Positions 35,311-43,539 of a DNA stretch of 47,465 nucleotides are shown here, piece after piece. Position numbers and translations under genes: made by a program. The stretch's first letter is position 1. Every line of letters begins with the position of its first letter. Source of the DNA: DASSNR01 sp036278935 (lineage in GTDB: Bacteria; Gemmatimonadota; Gemmatimonadetes; Gemmatimonadales; Gemmatimonadaceae); NCBI GenBank assembly GCA_036278935.1, contig DASUKA010000081.1, positions 1 to 47,465 on the forward strand. Reading direction: 5' to 3'. Below the pieces are notes generated by a model. That model was not told where the DNA came from. It saw only the letters and a list, made by a program, of their open reading frames with translations, and did not search any database.

Positions 35311-35355
35311 CCCGCCACCAATATTGGCGGGAGAATTGCGGCCGTGATGGCCGCA
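35311..35355 (+). terminator. Tandem hairpins after the sigma-54 activator
   Basis: Two stem-loops lie back to back: CCCGCCA/TGGCGGG (35311-35317 with 35325-35331) and TGCGGCC/GGCCGCA (35337-35343 with 35349-35355), with 7- and 5-base loops. There is no T-run, so termination is probable rather than certain. The rest of the 189-bp gap has CCGCCGT and CTGCCGTT short repeats. Confidence 0.5.
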
Positions 35356-35484
35356 GTCACCCTCCGGCGGTTCCCGCCGTCCTGTAGTCCCCGCCGTACG
35401 TAGGCTGCCGTTCCTGCCGTTGGACCCGTCTCAGCCCTTTCACGGACAGTGCTGCACGTCCTTGCACCATAAGCGGAGTCATCC

Positions 35485-36237
35485 TTGTCACTACCCCTGA
35501 ACGCCCCGCCGCCGAGCTCGTCGCCCTTCACGTCACCCATTGCCGGGAGTGTGCTCCCGATCAAGCGTGGTGAGGAGCTGCTGCTCACGCTGCCGGGAGT
35601 GCTGGCGGCGCGCATCATTGCGAGCGACAGCGGCGCGGTCAGCGAGATTCACCTGCTCACGACCTCGGAGATCAACCCCAAGCAAACCGTGCGGAACGTC
35701 GAGAGCGCATTGATCGCGCACCTGGGCATGCGAGTGGATCATCGAAAGATTTCGGTTGCAACGACGGCGGACCCTCAGAAGACCATCGAGGCGCGGGCGC
35801 GGCAGGAGAGCGACGCCGCATTCACGGAGCACGCCGCGGCGGTACTGCAGCGGCGGGTGTACTTCGAGAACGTGGAGGTGCAGCGGTCGCGCTCCAAAGG
35901 GGTGACGTGCCGCGTGACGCTGCGCAAGGGTGACCAGTCCTATCTCGGGGAGGCAGAGGGGGTGGAATCCGAGCGCTCGCGCGCCGAATTGGCCGCGCGG
36001 GCGACGATCATGGCCCTCGCCCAAGTGGAGAGCACGGATACGCTCCTGGCGCTGGCCGGATGCACGTTGGTGGATGCGTTCGACCGCCGGTTCGTGTTCG
36101 TGGGGATCCGCGCACACTCGGGGCGGGAGATGGTGATGCTCACCGGGAGTTGCGAAGTGAAGGACAGTCCGGAGACCGCGAGCGTGCTTGCGGTGCTGGA
36201 CGCGACGAATCGATGGATCGGGCGCGCGGCGGCCTGA
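35485..36237 (+). CDS. Conserved protein of unknown function
   Basis: A 250-residue cytosolic protein; I do not recognise a named family. TTG 35485 is chosen because GGAG at 35475-35478 is six bases upstream; no better ATG or GTG lies nearby. Two regions stand out. Residues about 25-95 (VLAARIIASDSGAVSEIHLL, then NPKQTVRNVESALIAHLGM and VDHRKISVATT) look like a ferredoxin-like beta-alpha-beta unit found in similar hypothetical proteins of diverse bacteria. Residues about 120-250 form a second alpha/beta unit with Ala-rich helices (ERSRAELAARATIMALAQVE). No membrane segment, signal or catalytic motif. It is not obviously co-transcribed with the upstream activator, from which hairpins separate it. 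Confidence 0.7.
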   Translation: MSLPLNAPPPSSSPFTSPIAGSVLPIKRGEELLLTLPGVLAARIIASDSGAVSEIHLLTTSEINPKQTVRNVESALIAHLGMRVDHRKISVATTADPQKTIEARARQESDAAFTEHAAAVLQRRVYFENVEVQRSRSKGVTCRVTLRKGDQSYLGEAEGVESERSRAELAARATIMALAQVESTDTLLALAGCTLVDAFDRRFVFVGIRAHSGREMVMLTGSCEVKDSPETASVLAVLDATNRWIGRAAA

Positions 36238-36565
36238 AGCAGGAGCCGCCGGGTTGCCGAGCAACATAGCGTAGGGCACGCGCGCGAGTGGTCATGCGAG
36301 ATGCGCATGGCGAGTGTGGTGGCGAGGCGGGTCGGCGCGTGCGACAATGTGACAATGACGAGTGCGGGTGTACGCAGGGCCTCTGCGCGATGGTTGCTGC
36401 GCGACGAGGATGTCCTGCGACGCCATGCCGACGCAGCCTCTTACCAGATGCAGGTTCTCACCAGAAGAACACGACAATAGATCCCCCGTCCCCGGTTTGA
36501 GCGAAGCCGAGCGGGCAAGGCCAACAGGGTAGTAAAGCAGGAGGAGCGGAGCCAACCTCAATGAG

Positions 36566-36585
36566 CGTGTACAACGGTGTACACG
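36566..36585. promoter_or_regulatory. Perfect 20-bp palindrome, candidate operator
   Basis: CGTGTACAACGGTGTACACG consists of 8-base half-sites CGTGTACA and TGTACACG separated by ACGG. The inner TGTACA is itself palindromic, so the site is also a direct repeat of TGTACA with a ten-base period. The period puts both halves on one DNA face, as expected for a dimeric regulator (LuxR-, GntR- or TetR-like). It lies 35 bases before a possible 21-codon ORF and 124 bases before the HD-GYP start. Confidence 0.5.
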
Positions 36586-36619
36586 ACTGACTGACGGGAG
36601 GTGACGCAAAGTGGAGTAC

Positions 36620-36685
36620 ATGGCCGGGCTCGTGAACAGCTTGATGTCGTTTGTGCTGGGAACTGGTTGGCAAGGCTGGGAGTAA
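36620..36685 (+). CDS. Possible 21-residue leader peptide or micro-protein
   Basis: ATG GCC through TAA encodes MAGLVNSLMSFVLGTGWQGWE. GGAG at 36613-36616 is upstream but only three bases away, which is short. The middle (VNSLMSFVLG) is hydrophobic and the end holds two Trp. It lies between the 20-bp palindrome and the HD-GYP start, 23 bases upstream of the latter. It could be a leader peptide, a small membrane peptide, or chance. Confidence 0.25.
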   Translation: MAGLVNSLMSFVLGTGWQGWE

Positions 36686-36708
36686 CCGGGGCGGGGATCA
36701 CTTCTAAT

Positions 36709-38055
36709 ATGAGCAGACGCGTTACCCTTTACGTCGTCGCTGTATGTCTCTCGGCGATCGCAAGCGTGGCAGCACTGGCCTTGGCTTCCCCCGCGGCCGG
36801 CACTGCTGCTACGCGCTCTGTGCTGTTCCTGATTGGACTTGGTTTTGCGGCTGACCTACTGGTTTACCACCTCCCGCGTCGTGCTTACGGTTCGATCGCC
36901 TTCATTCCATTTCTGAGCGCTGTACTCATCGCGCCAACGTGGATTACCGTCGCCGCAGTTGGGCTAGCCAAACTCGTTGCGGAAGCCATCCACAAGCGGC
37001 GTCCTGTCAAGGCTGCGTTCAACGTCGCTCAGACATGTCTGGCCGCAGGAGTTGGGACGCTGAGCTTTTTAGCGCTCGGTGGTGTACCGCTGCGGAATTT
37101 TTCTGCAGACACGTTACTTCACAGCACGAGCGCAGATTTTCTAGCATACGCGGTTATGTTCGGCGCTTCGTTCCTAGTCAGCAGTCTGACGGTCAGCGGC
37201 GTGATTGGGATCAGCGAGGGACGGTCTCCCTTAGAAATCTGGCGCCAGAACACGATGAGTACTCTGGCGTACGACACATTCTCTGGTCCCATCATTTACC
37301 TGTTCGCGTGGGCGTTCGTTAAATGGGGCTCCTTGGGCGCTGCAGGTCTTGCCCTTCCGCTCTTGGGCCTACGGCAATTGCATCTCACGAACCTCCAGCT
37401 TGAGCAGGTTAACAAAGATCTCCTTGAGTTGATGGTGAGAGCCATAGAGGCGCGCGACCCTTATACGTCGGGTCATTCACGCCGCGTACAGCACTATGCA
37501 ATGATCATTGCTCGTGCGATCGGGTTGACTGGCAAGCAGGTTGAACGCATAGGCTTCGCCGCGTTGCTGCACGACGTTGGAAAGATTCACGAAGTCTACG
37601 CGCCAATCCTGCGAAAGCCCGAAAAGCTCACGCCAGAAGAGCGCGCCGTGATGCGCACGCACTCGACGAAGAGCGCCGAGTTGGTAGCCACGGTCTCGAC
37701 CCTGAAGGACTTGGTCCATCCGGTGCGACATCATCACGAAAACTGGGATGGTAGTGGCTATCCCGATGGGCTGGCCGGTACCGAGATTCCTCTTGCATCG
37801 CGCATTATCATGTTTGCGGATACGATCGATGCGATGACGAGTGATCGACCATATCGAAAGGCGCTCACCCAGACTCAGGTTCGCGATGAGTTGGCGAAGT
37901 TCCGGGGCAAGCAGTTCGACCCAGGAATCTGTGATCAACTTCTAGCAAGTCCCATGTTCAGCGCCCTCTTTCTGCCCGCCCAACGAGATCCAACTCCAGC
38001 CGCGAACCGGCGAGTAGTGTTGAGCCGTGCACTCCGATCAGGTTTGACTACCTGA
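36709..38055 (+). CDS. Membrane HD-GYP protein, likely cyclic-di-GMP phosphodiesterase
   Basis: A 448-residue protein. ATG 36709 (MSRRVTLYVV) starts at the first membrane helix; the longer GTG 36601 frame lacks a spaced ribosome site. Residues about 5-225 hold six to seven membrane helices, not a named MASE family I can identify. A short helix leads to the HD-GYP domain (about 250-410) with LLHDVGKIH, HHHENWDGSGYPDGLAG and the DTIDAMTSDRPYR segment, all key residues intact. Such domains hydrolyse cyclic-di-GMP or, in some cases, cGAMP. Composition is about 55 % GC in a 60-base sample against about 73 % in the neighbouring BTAD N-terminus, so acquisition by transfer is likely. It converges on the BTAD gene, with 43 bases between stops. 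Confidence 0.9.
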   Translation: MSRRVTLYVVAVCLSAIASVAALALASPAAGTAATRSVLFLIGLGFAADLLVYHLPRRAYGSIAFIPFLSAVLIAPTWITVAAVGLAKLVAEAIHKRRPVKAAFNVAQTCLAAGVGTLSFLALGGVPLRNFSADTLLHSTSADFLAYAVMFGASFLVSSLTVSGVIGISEGRSPLEIWRQNTMSTLAYDTFSGPIIYLFAWAFVKWGSLGAAGLALPLLGLRQLHLTNLQLEQVNKDLLELMVRAIEARDPYTSGHSRRVQHYAMIIARAIGLTGKQVERIGFAALLHDVGKIHEVYAPILRKPEKLTPEERAVMRTHSTKSAELVATVSTLKDLVHPVRHHHENWDGSGYPDGLAGTEIPLASRIIMFADTIDAMTSDRPYRKALTQTQVRDELAKFRGKQFDPGICDQLLASPMFSALFLPAQRDPTPAANRRVVLSRALRSGLTT

Positions 38056-38098
38056 GCGCCAAAGATCTTGTGACACCGCGCGCTTGGCGTTGAATGCT

Positions 38099-41000
38099 TT
38101 ATCGCAATAGTTCGTCGTGGTTGCCATCAGAGCCTCTCGCAGCACTGGTCGCGTATTCATCTCGCCATATGCTGTCCAGCTGAGGGAGCAGGCCATGTCG
38201 GTCACGCCGATGTTTCAGGATATAGCTTCGAAGAATGGTACCCGCTTCCTGGGCCCTGTCCCTCGATTGCAGAGCGCGGCAGAGCACGAAGAGGGCCCAA
38301 TCCTGGTCGCCCCGAGCGCGCATCTGGTAATGCAGCTCAATCAATTCTGACAAGATGTCGTCAGCGGGCGATGAGTTGTTCATAAAAAGCGCGAGTGCAG
38401 TGCGAAGCGTCAGTAGCGCTTGGCTACTCTTTGCTGATGCATTGCGGTGGTAGAGCTTCTCGGCAGATGCAAGCGCCGATGTCGCTGCGGCATAATCACC
38501 GCACCTTATAGCTATTTCGGCGCCGGTGGCCAAGAGGTTTGCCAATGCGGTCTGATCACTGCTGAACTCCTGCCGTGCCACTGCCTCACTCTGCCAACGG
38601 GAAGCGTTTTCCAAGTCATTAAGTTGTAGGTAAGTGGAAGTGAGGTGGTATGTGGCAGCAACTGCGTCATGGCTGAGGCCATAGCTGTTCGCGATGTCGA
38701 AGGCCTCTGTAGCTGCAGCGAGCGCGTCGTCGATCCGTCCTGCACTCAGAAGGACTTGTGACGAATGGCGGAGACAATGGGTTAGCGCGGCCACATTCCC
38801 GCTAGAGCGCGCCTGCTTGATCAATTTTAATGCTGCCTGCACAGCCAGGTCATGATCGCCGAAGGAGGAGTGATAGACCATTAAGAGATATTGGCGAGCA
38901 TGATTGTCAACACCAGGTGCGTGGCAGCAGGCCTCGACGAACTCAAACATTTCCGTTGCCCGCTGAACGCAGCCGAGATTGGCTGCGAACATAAGAGCGA
39001 GCGTCGCCGCACGGACCTTGTGTAGCGCTGTAACGTCCGATGCGTGCACGCATTCGGAGAGCTGCTCAAACAAATCCGCCAGCCGAAACCCATTCCGCCA
39101 CTTGGCGTCAATTAGCTCCAGCTCCCCGTCGGTATGACAAACGCCATCCTTGTCACCGCCCTGCAGTTCTACGATCCGCTCAAGCACCGGCAGAACCTCC
39201 TCCCACTGTCCGGCCAGCTGCAAGGCTGTCGCCTGCTCCCGTAGGAGCGGCAGCACCTGATCCTCGGGCAATGGCAGCCTCAGCGCACCATCCAGTGTGC
39301 GCGACGCGTCACGCGGCAGCCCCATCTCCAGCGCATGCTGCGCGCAGGAGCGTAGCAACTGGACCGCGCGATCCGTCTCGCCCGCAGCGCTCCAGTGCTC
39401 CGCGCACTGCCAGAGGATTGGCGATGCGTGCGACTGCTCTACCTCTCGTTGCAACATGGCCGCAGCGTGACGGTGCATGAGGCGGCGCGAGGAGCGTCCG
39501 AGTTGCTCCACCGCTGCATGGGCCAGCAGTTCATGCTTCGTCATGAGGCGGCTGCCGTCCGACTCGATGAGCGCGTGGCGCTCGAGGTCGTCCAGGCTGT
39601 CGAGCAGCGCCACGCGCGCGTGGCCCAGTACGGACTCCACGCGGTCGAGCGTGGCGCTCTTGCCGAGGATCGCGCAGGCCTGCAGGACCCGTCGCGACAC
39701 CGGGCTGAGGCGGCTCAGACGCTCGTTGATCAGCGCCATCAATGACGGCGGCACGCGGTAGGTGCCGCCGTCTTCCACGGCGTGGATGGCCAGCTCGCTG
39801 ACGTAGAACGGATTCCCGCCGCTGGTGTAGAGGCACCAATCGCGGAACTCCTGCGCAACCGCGCGATGGGCGAGTAGCGCGTCGAGCAGCACATGGCGCG
39901 CCGCGGTAGTGAGCGGTCCGACGTGTACGCGACGCAGCTGATGCACCGGGCGGCCGCGCTGCCGGTCGTCGGCATCCTGCTCCCGCGAGGTGAGCACCAG
40001 CAGCACGCGCCGACTGGCGAGCCACGGGATCAGGTCGCGCATGATTTCCCACGACATCGTGTCGAGCCAGTGTACGTCTTCCGTCACGATCACCAGCGTC
40101 GCCTCGGCCGCGATGGCGTCGATCAGATCGAACAGGGACCGGCGGATGTTGGAGAAGAGGAACTCGGACTCCCGCGCGTCGGGGGAGGGCGTGGTGATGG
40201 AGGTGTCGTGCTCAACCAACCGCTTGAGATATTTCATCGAATCGGGCGCGCAGCCGAGTGAGCCACGGAGCTCGAGCAGCTTCGGGACGAGGTCGACGAA
40301 GGCCGAGAGCGAGCGACGCTCGTCGTGCGGCTGACATCCCACGCGCGCGATCTGGATGTGCTGGAGCCGGGCGCCTTTCGCGAATTCGGTCACCAGGCGG
40401 CTCTTTCCGATCCCCGCTTCGCCCCAGAGCAGACAGGCACTGCCCTGGCTCGCAGCGGCCCGGGTGAGGGCGCCATTCAAGGCGGACATCTCGCTCGCCC
40501 GGCCCACAAAGGGGCCGTCGCGGAGCGGCATGGGCACGTGGTGGGCTCCATCGGCGATGCGACGGCGGAGCACCGTTGCGGGAAGCCGGATTTCGTGCGC
40601 TTCGGGGCCGATCTCCTTCAGGTAGCGGTCGAGCACCGTGAGGGCGTACTTCTTTCCGCCGTGCACCGCCGCTGCCTCCGCGATGGCCAGCGTCGCCTCT
40701 TCGTTGAGCGGATCCAGGCTCAGGCAGCGCTGCGCCAAGCGCTGCACGCCGATCCAGTCTGCGCGCGTGCGCTTCTCGGCGATCCCCGCCACCAGCACGC
40801 GGCGCAACGCGGCATGCACCAGGTCGCGATGCCGGTCCAACCACTCCGCGTACGACTGTGAGAAGCGTGGCGCGTAGCCCGGCAGGCACGTTCCCGTCAC
40901 CCGCTCGCTGAGCTCCTCGGCGCGCGGCCCCCGGCATTCGACCAGAAAAGGCGCGTGATCCGCATCCACATCCTTTCGCGCCACCATCACCAGGGAGTGC

Positions 41001-41239
41001 TCGGTGACCAGGTGCACCCCCAGCGTCTTGAGCCTGTACAGCACCTGGCGAAGACTGTGCTGGCCCCGAGTCTCTTCGACGGCCGGCCAGAACAACTCGA
41101 TGAGCTCCTTGCGGCCGACCGGGCGGCCACTCTCGACAGCCAGGTAGAGGGCGAAGGCGAACAACCGCTCCGCGTCAGGGCCGATGCGGGATTTCCCCAC
41201 CTCGATCGCGCACTGCCCCACGCTTCGCAAGCGAATCAT
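38099..41239 (-). CDS. Large BTAD/AAA/TPR transcriptional regulator (SARP-AfsR or LAL-like)
   Basis: A 1046-residue one-protein regulator. Residues about 1-95 are an OmpR-like winged helix (LRSVGQCAIEVGKSRI onward; FWPAVEETRGQHSLRQVLYRL), then a BTAD helical region (about 98-245). The AAA ATPase follows, with Walker A WGEAGIGKSRLV near 273-284 and Walker B LVIVTEDVHWLD near 382-393. From about 520 on come helical repeats of TPR type (SRRVLQACAILG, RWQSEAVARQEF). The start is ATG 41239. Base composition changes inside the gene: the 5' two-thirds is over 70 % GC in samples, while 38099 to about 39200 is 53-57 %. The frame stays open across the change. Related proteins activate secondary metabolism or secretion genes; its targets are unknown. 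Confidence 0.85.
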   Translation of the reverse strand: MIRLRSVGQCAIEVGKSRIGPDAERLFAFALYLAVESGRPVGRKELIELFWPAVEETRGQHSLRQVLYRLKTLGVHLVTEHSLVMVARKDVDADHAPFLVECRGPRAEELSERVTGTCLPGYAPRFSQSYAEWLDRHRDLVHAALRRVLVAGIAEKRTRADWIGVQRLAQRCLSLDPLNEEATLAIAEAAAVHGGKKYALTVLDRYLKEIGPEAHEIRLPATVLRRRIADGAHHVPMPLRDGPFVGRASEMSALNGALTRAAASQGSACLLWGEAGIGKSRLVTEFAKGARLQHIQIARVGCQPHDERRSLSAFVDLVPKLLELRGSLGCAPDSMKYLKRLVEHDTSITTPSPDARESEFLFSNIRRSLFDLIDAIAAEATLVIVTEDVHWLDTMSWEIMRDLIPWLASRRVLLVLTSREQDADDRQRGRPVHQLRRVHVGPLTTAARHVLLDALLAHRAVAQEFRDWCLYTSGGNPFYVSELAIHAVEDGGTYRVPPSLMALINERLSRLSPVSRRVLQACAILGKSATLDRVESVLGHARVALLDSLDDLERHALIESDGSRLMTKHELLAHAAVEQLGRSSRRLMHRHAAAMLQREVEQSHASPILWQCAEHWSAAGETDRAVQLLRSCAQHALEMGLPRDASRTLDGALRLPLPEDQVLPLLREQATALQLAGQWEEVLPVLERIVELQGGDKDGVCHTDGELELIDAKWRNGFRLADLFEQLSECVHASDVTALHKVRAATLALMFAANLGCVQRATEMFEFVEACCHAPGVDNHARQYLLMVYHSSFGDHDLAVQAALKLIKQARSSGNVAALTHCLRHSSQVLLSAGRIDDALAAATEAFDIANSYGLSHDAVAATYHLTSTYLQLNDLENASRWQSEAVARQEFSSDQTALANLLATGAEIAIRCGDYAAATSALASAEKLYHRNASAKSSQALLTLRTALALFMNNSSPADDILSELIELHYQMRARGDQDWALFVLCRALQSRDRAQEAGTILRSYILKHRRDRHGLLPQLDSIWRDEYATSAARGSDGNHDELLR

Positions 41240-41631
41240 GCTCAGTCTCCCGGAGTGGAGGTATGAAATGCAGCGCTTCGAGGTCGATACGTCGACGTGT
41301 CACGCGGTACAAAAAGACGCGGTGGCGTCATCGCTACGTCATTTCTTTATTCATCAAGAAGTTACGGCTGGATGGGGCAGCAGAAACTTTCGTGGTGTAG
41401 CGACGCGGGCAGGGCGGAGCAGGGCAGTCCGGGCGCTGGGGGCCCCCCCAACAACATCATAATGCCAGGTACGTCGATCGCCACCACCAATCCCCCGCCT
41501 CTCGCATCCATTCCACGCGCGATGCGTGGCTCCCATGGGCTCTGCGCCGTCCTTCCGCAGCGTGATTGGCACCCGCCCAACCCCGTGGTACCTTTCCCGC
41601 CCGGATCAACCGCTGCCCCATCCGCCCCTTC
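41240..41631. other. 392-bp divergent region between BTAD regulator and kinase
   Basis: It holds the promoter side of both divergent genes. An AT-richer patch at about 41335-41375 (TCATTTCTTTATTCATCAAG) contrasts with the surroundings. A 10-bp palindrome ACGTCGACGT is at 41289-41298. A possible 45-codon ORF (41263-41400) is listed separately. The right end (41440-41631) is GC-rich with a run of seven C; I see no promoter elements there that I would defend. Confidence 0.45.
41263..41400 (+). CDS. Possible 45-residue basic micro-protein divergent to the BTAD regulator
   Basis: ATG 41263 is preceded by GGAGTGGAGGT, a good ribosome site at four to five bases. The product would begin MKCSASRSIRRRVTRYKKTR and is strongly basic for its first 35 residues, with one hydrophobic patch (YVISLFIKKL), ending ETFVV. 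It is divergent from the BTAD gene, a position where regulator-associated small peptides are sometimes found. Composition is AT-richer than the kinase downstream. No homologue is known to me, and chance cannot be excluded. Confidence 0.3.
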   Translation: MKCSASRSIRRRVTRYKKTRWRHRYVISLFIKKLRLDGAAETFVV

Positions 41632-43389
41632 ATGACCCAGCCCGACACCAGCACGCTGAATCGCGCGATGCACGCGCCGCTCCCCCCGCATCTCACGGGC
41701 TGGCAGCTGCCGCCCGACTGGCGCTGGGGAGTGGAGAGTGTCTGGGGCGAGCATCGGCATTACCAGGAAGTGATAGACGGACTGGATCGCTCACTTTCCC
41801 TGGTCACCGCACCCGATCCGGCGCATGCGGCCTGGCTGGCCGCCGAGGCTCGCCATCTGGGGCATCGTATTCATCCGTCCATTCCCACCACGTATCACTA
41901 CTGGGCGCGATATCCCGGTGCGGAGCGCGGTCCCGGTTATCTGCGCCGCTGGATTTCCGGCGAGACCATCCGCGCGCGCTTCGACCGGACCGGCACGGAT
42001 GACTTTGCCTACGTGCTGCAGCTCCTGCGCTCCGTCGGTTCCGCGCTCGCGTATCTGCACAGTGCGGGCACGGTGCATGGGGCGATCTCCAGCAGCACGA
42101 TCTGGGCGACACCCACCGGCCAGTTCTGGCTGCTGGGCTGGGAGTGGGCGATGCCAAAAGGGGAGATTCCACCGGGCCTTGCGCCAGACCTGGCGCTCAC
42201 TCCAGCCGCTCCGGAGATGCGCGGGCGTGAATGGGCGCCAACGCAGGCGAGCGACCAGTGGCAGGTGGCCGCGACGTGCTTTGCCACGCTTGCTGGCGAG
42301 TACCCGCCGCCTGCGGCGCCGCCGCTCGCGCTGTTGAGTCCGGAGTGTCCGCAGTCCGTGGCCGCCGTGCTCGATCGTGCGCTGCTGCCGGATCCTGACG
42401 CGCGCTTCAACTCCATGGCCGCGCTGCTACGCGCATTGGACCATGCCGTGGGCAGCCGGACGTCCATCTTCGTGAGTGGCAGCACGCCGGGCGCGCGGGC
42501 GATCGACGAGAGCGAGGAGGCCCGATTGCGCTGGGCAACGGGCGAGGACTACGAGGTGCTCGCGCGCCTGGGCGCGGGAACCTTCGGCTCGGTATGGCGT
42601 GTGCGAGATCTCACGCTCGAGCGGGAGGTGGCGCTCAAGATGCTGCACCCGCACATCTCGCGCGACGACGAAGCCGTGCGTCGATTCCGCCGCGAGGCGC
42701 AACTCGCCGCGCAGCTCGCGCATCCGGCCATCGTGCCGATCTTCGACTGGGACAGCAACGGCGGCGTCACCTGGTACACCATGGAGCTGGCCGAGGGCGG
42801 CTCGCTGGCGGATCTGGTCGCGCGCTCGGGGCGCCGCTCACTCGCCGAGGTAGCGCCGCAGATCGAGCACGTGCTGGACGGGTTGGCGGCGGCGCACTCC
42901 AGCGGAATCATCCATCGCGATCTCAAACCGGAGAACATCCTGATCGACCGCTATCGCCGGTGGCGGATCGCGGACTTTGGCGTGGCGCGCATCCCCGGCG
43001 AGGAGCTGTTCGGCGGCACCACGGGCACGCCGGAATTCTCGGCGCCCGAGCAGCTGCTTGACGAAGCGCAAGGGCCCGCAGCCGATCTTTTCGGAGTGGC
43101 GGGGATCGTGGTGTTCCTGCTCTCCGGGCGGCCGCCCTTCGGCTCTGGAGACGGTCGGACCATTCTTGCGCGGCAGCTCTCCGGCGATATGGACCTCAGC
43201 CTCTACCCGCCTGCGATCGCCGAATGGCTGCGACGTGGGCTTATGCCGCAGCCGGAGCGCCGGTTCGCCGATGCCACCGCGATGCGACATGCGTGGCGGC
43301 GCGCGGTAGAGAGCACACTGGAGCACGAGTCAAGGGCGTCGTGGTGGCGACGCTGGTTCTCGGGGGAGGAGATGGATACGGCGGTGTGA
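41632..43389 (+). CDS. Tandem pseudokinase-Ser/Thr protein kinase
   Basis: A 585-residue cytosolic protein starting at ATG 41632. The C-terminal kinase (about 300-560) is complete: Gly loop LGAGTFGSVW near 311-320, VALKML Lys near 333, catalytic HRDLKPEN near 427-434, DFG near 447-449 and an SAPEQ motif near 469-473. The N-terminal 270 residues look like a second, inactive kinase fold: the hinge-like YLRRWISGETIR, HGAISSSTIW where HRDLKPEN should be (about 148-157), LLGWEW in place of DFG (about 167), and a late SDQWQVAATCFATLAGEYPP helix, DPDARFNSMAALLRAL as kinase C-lobe end. No membrane segment. I infer that the pseudokinase regulates or scaffolds the active kinase. Confidence 0.88.
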   Translation: MTQPDTSTLNRAMHAPLPPHLTGWQLPPDWRWGVESVWGEHRHYQEVIDGLDRSLSLVTAPDPAHAAWLAAEARHLGHRIHPSIPTTYHYWARYPGAERGPGYLRRWISGETIRARFDRTGTDDFAYVLQLLRSVGSALAYLHSAGTVHGAISSSTIWATPTGQFWLLGWEWAMPKGEIPPGLAPDLALTPAAPEMRGREWAPTQASDQWQVAATCFATLAGEYPPPAAPPLALLSPECPQSVAAVLDRALLPDPDARFNSMAALLRALDHAVGSRTSIFVSGSTPGARAIDESEEARLRWATGEDYEVLARLGAGTFGSVWRVRDLTLEREVALKMLHPHISRDDEAVRRFRREAQLAAQLAHPAIVPIFDWDSNGGVTWYTMELAEGGSLADLVARSGRRSLAEVAPQIEHVLDGLAAAHSSGIIHRDLKPENILIDRYRRWRIADFGVARIPGEELFGGTTGTPEFSAPEQLLDEAQGPAADLFGVAGIVVFLLSGRPPFGSGDGRTILARQLSGDMDLSLYPPAIAEWLRRGLMPQPERRFADATAMRHAWRRAVESTLEHESRASWWRRWFSGEEMDTAV

Positions 43390-43539
43390 GGGATAGGTGC
43401 GGAGGAAGGTGAATGATGCCACGACCGCGCGGCGCGCATGGGGAGAAACGCGCAGTGTTCCATGGCAGCGTGCCCATCGGCCTCGTGGCCGCGGAACGCG
43501 GGCAATGTATCCATGGGCACGGCGCGACCATCAAACCAG

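Larger units (their letters stand above)
36238..36708. other. 471-bp upstream region of the HD-GYP gene
   Basis: No gene of normal size is present. Composition falls toward lower GC from about 36330. It contains a perfect 20-bp palindrome at 36566-36585, a purine-rich AGCAGGAGGAGCGGAGCC stretch at about 36536-36553, a GACGCAAAG box (36603-36611) reminiscent of one conserved strand of the cyclic-di-GMP-I riboswitch but without the matching partner helices, and a 21-codon ORF. No -35/-10 pair is convincing. Confidence 0.45.

Noticed and set aside
36601..36660. GACGCAAAG box suggesting a cyclic-di-GMP-I riboswitch ahead of the HD-GYP gene
   Set aside because: Only this strand matches. The GNRA tetraloop, receptor and second helix expected around it are not found, so the match is probably chance. 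A covariance-model search would settle it.
38057..38089. CGCCAA/TTGGCG inverted repeat between convergent HD-GYP and BTAD genes as a bidirectional terminator
   Set aside because: The stem is only six pairs with a loop above 20 bases and no clear T-run.
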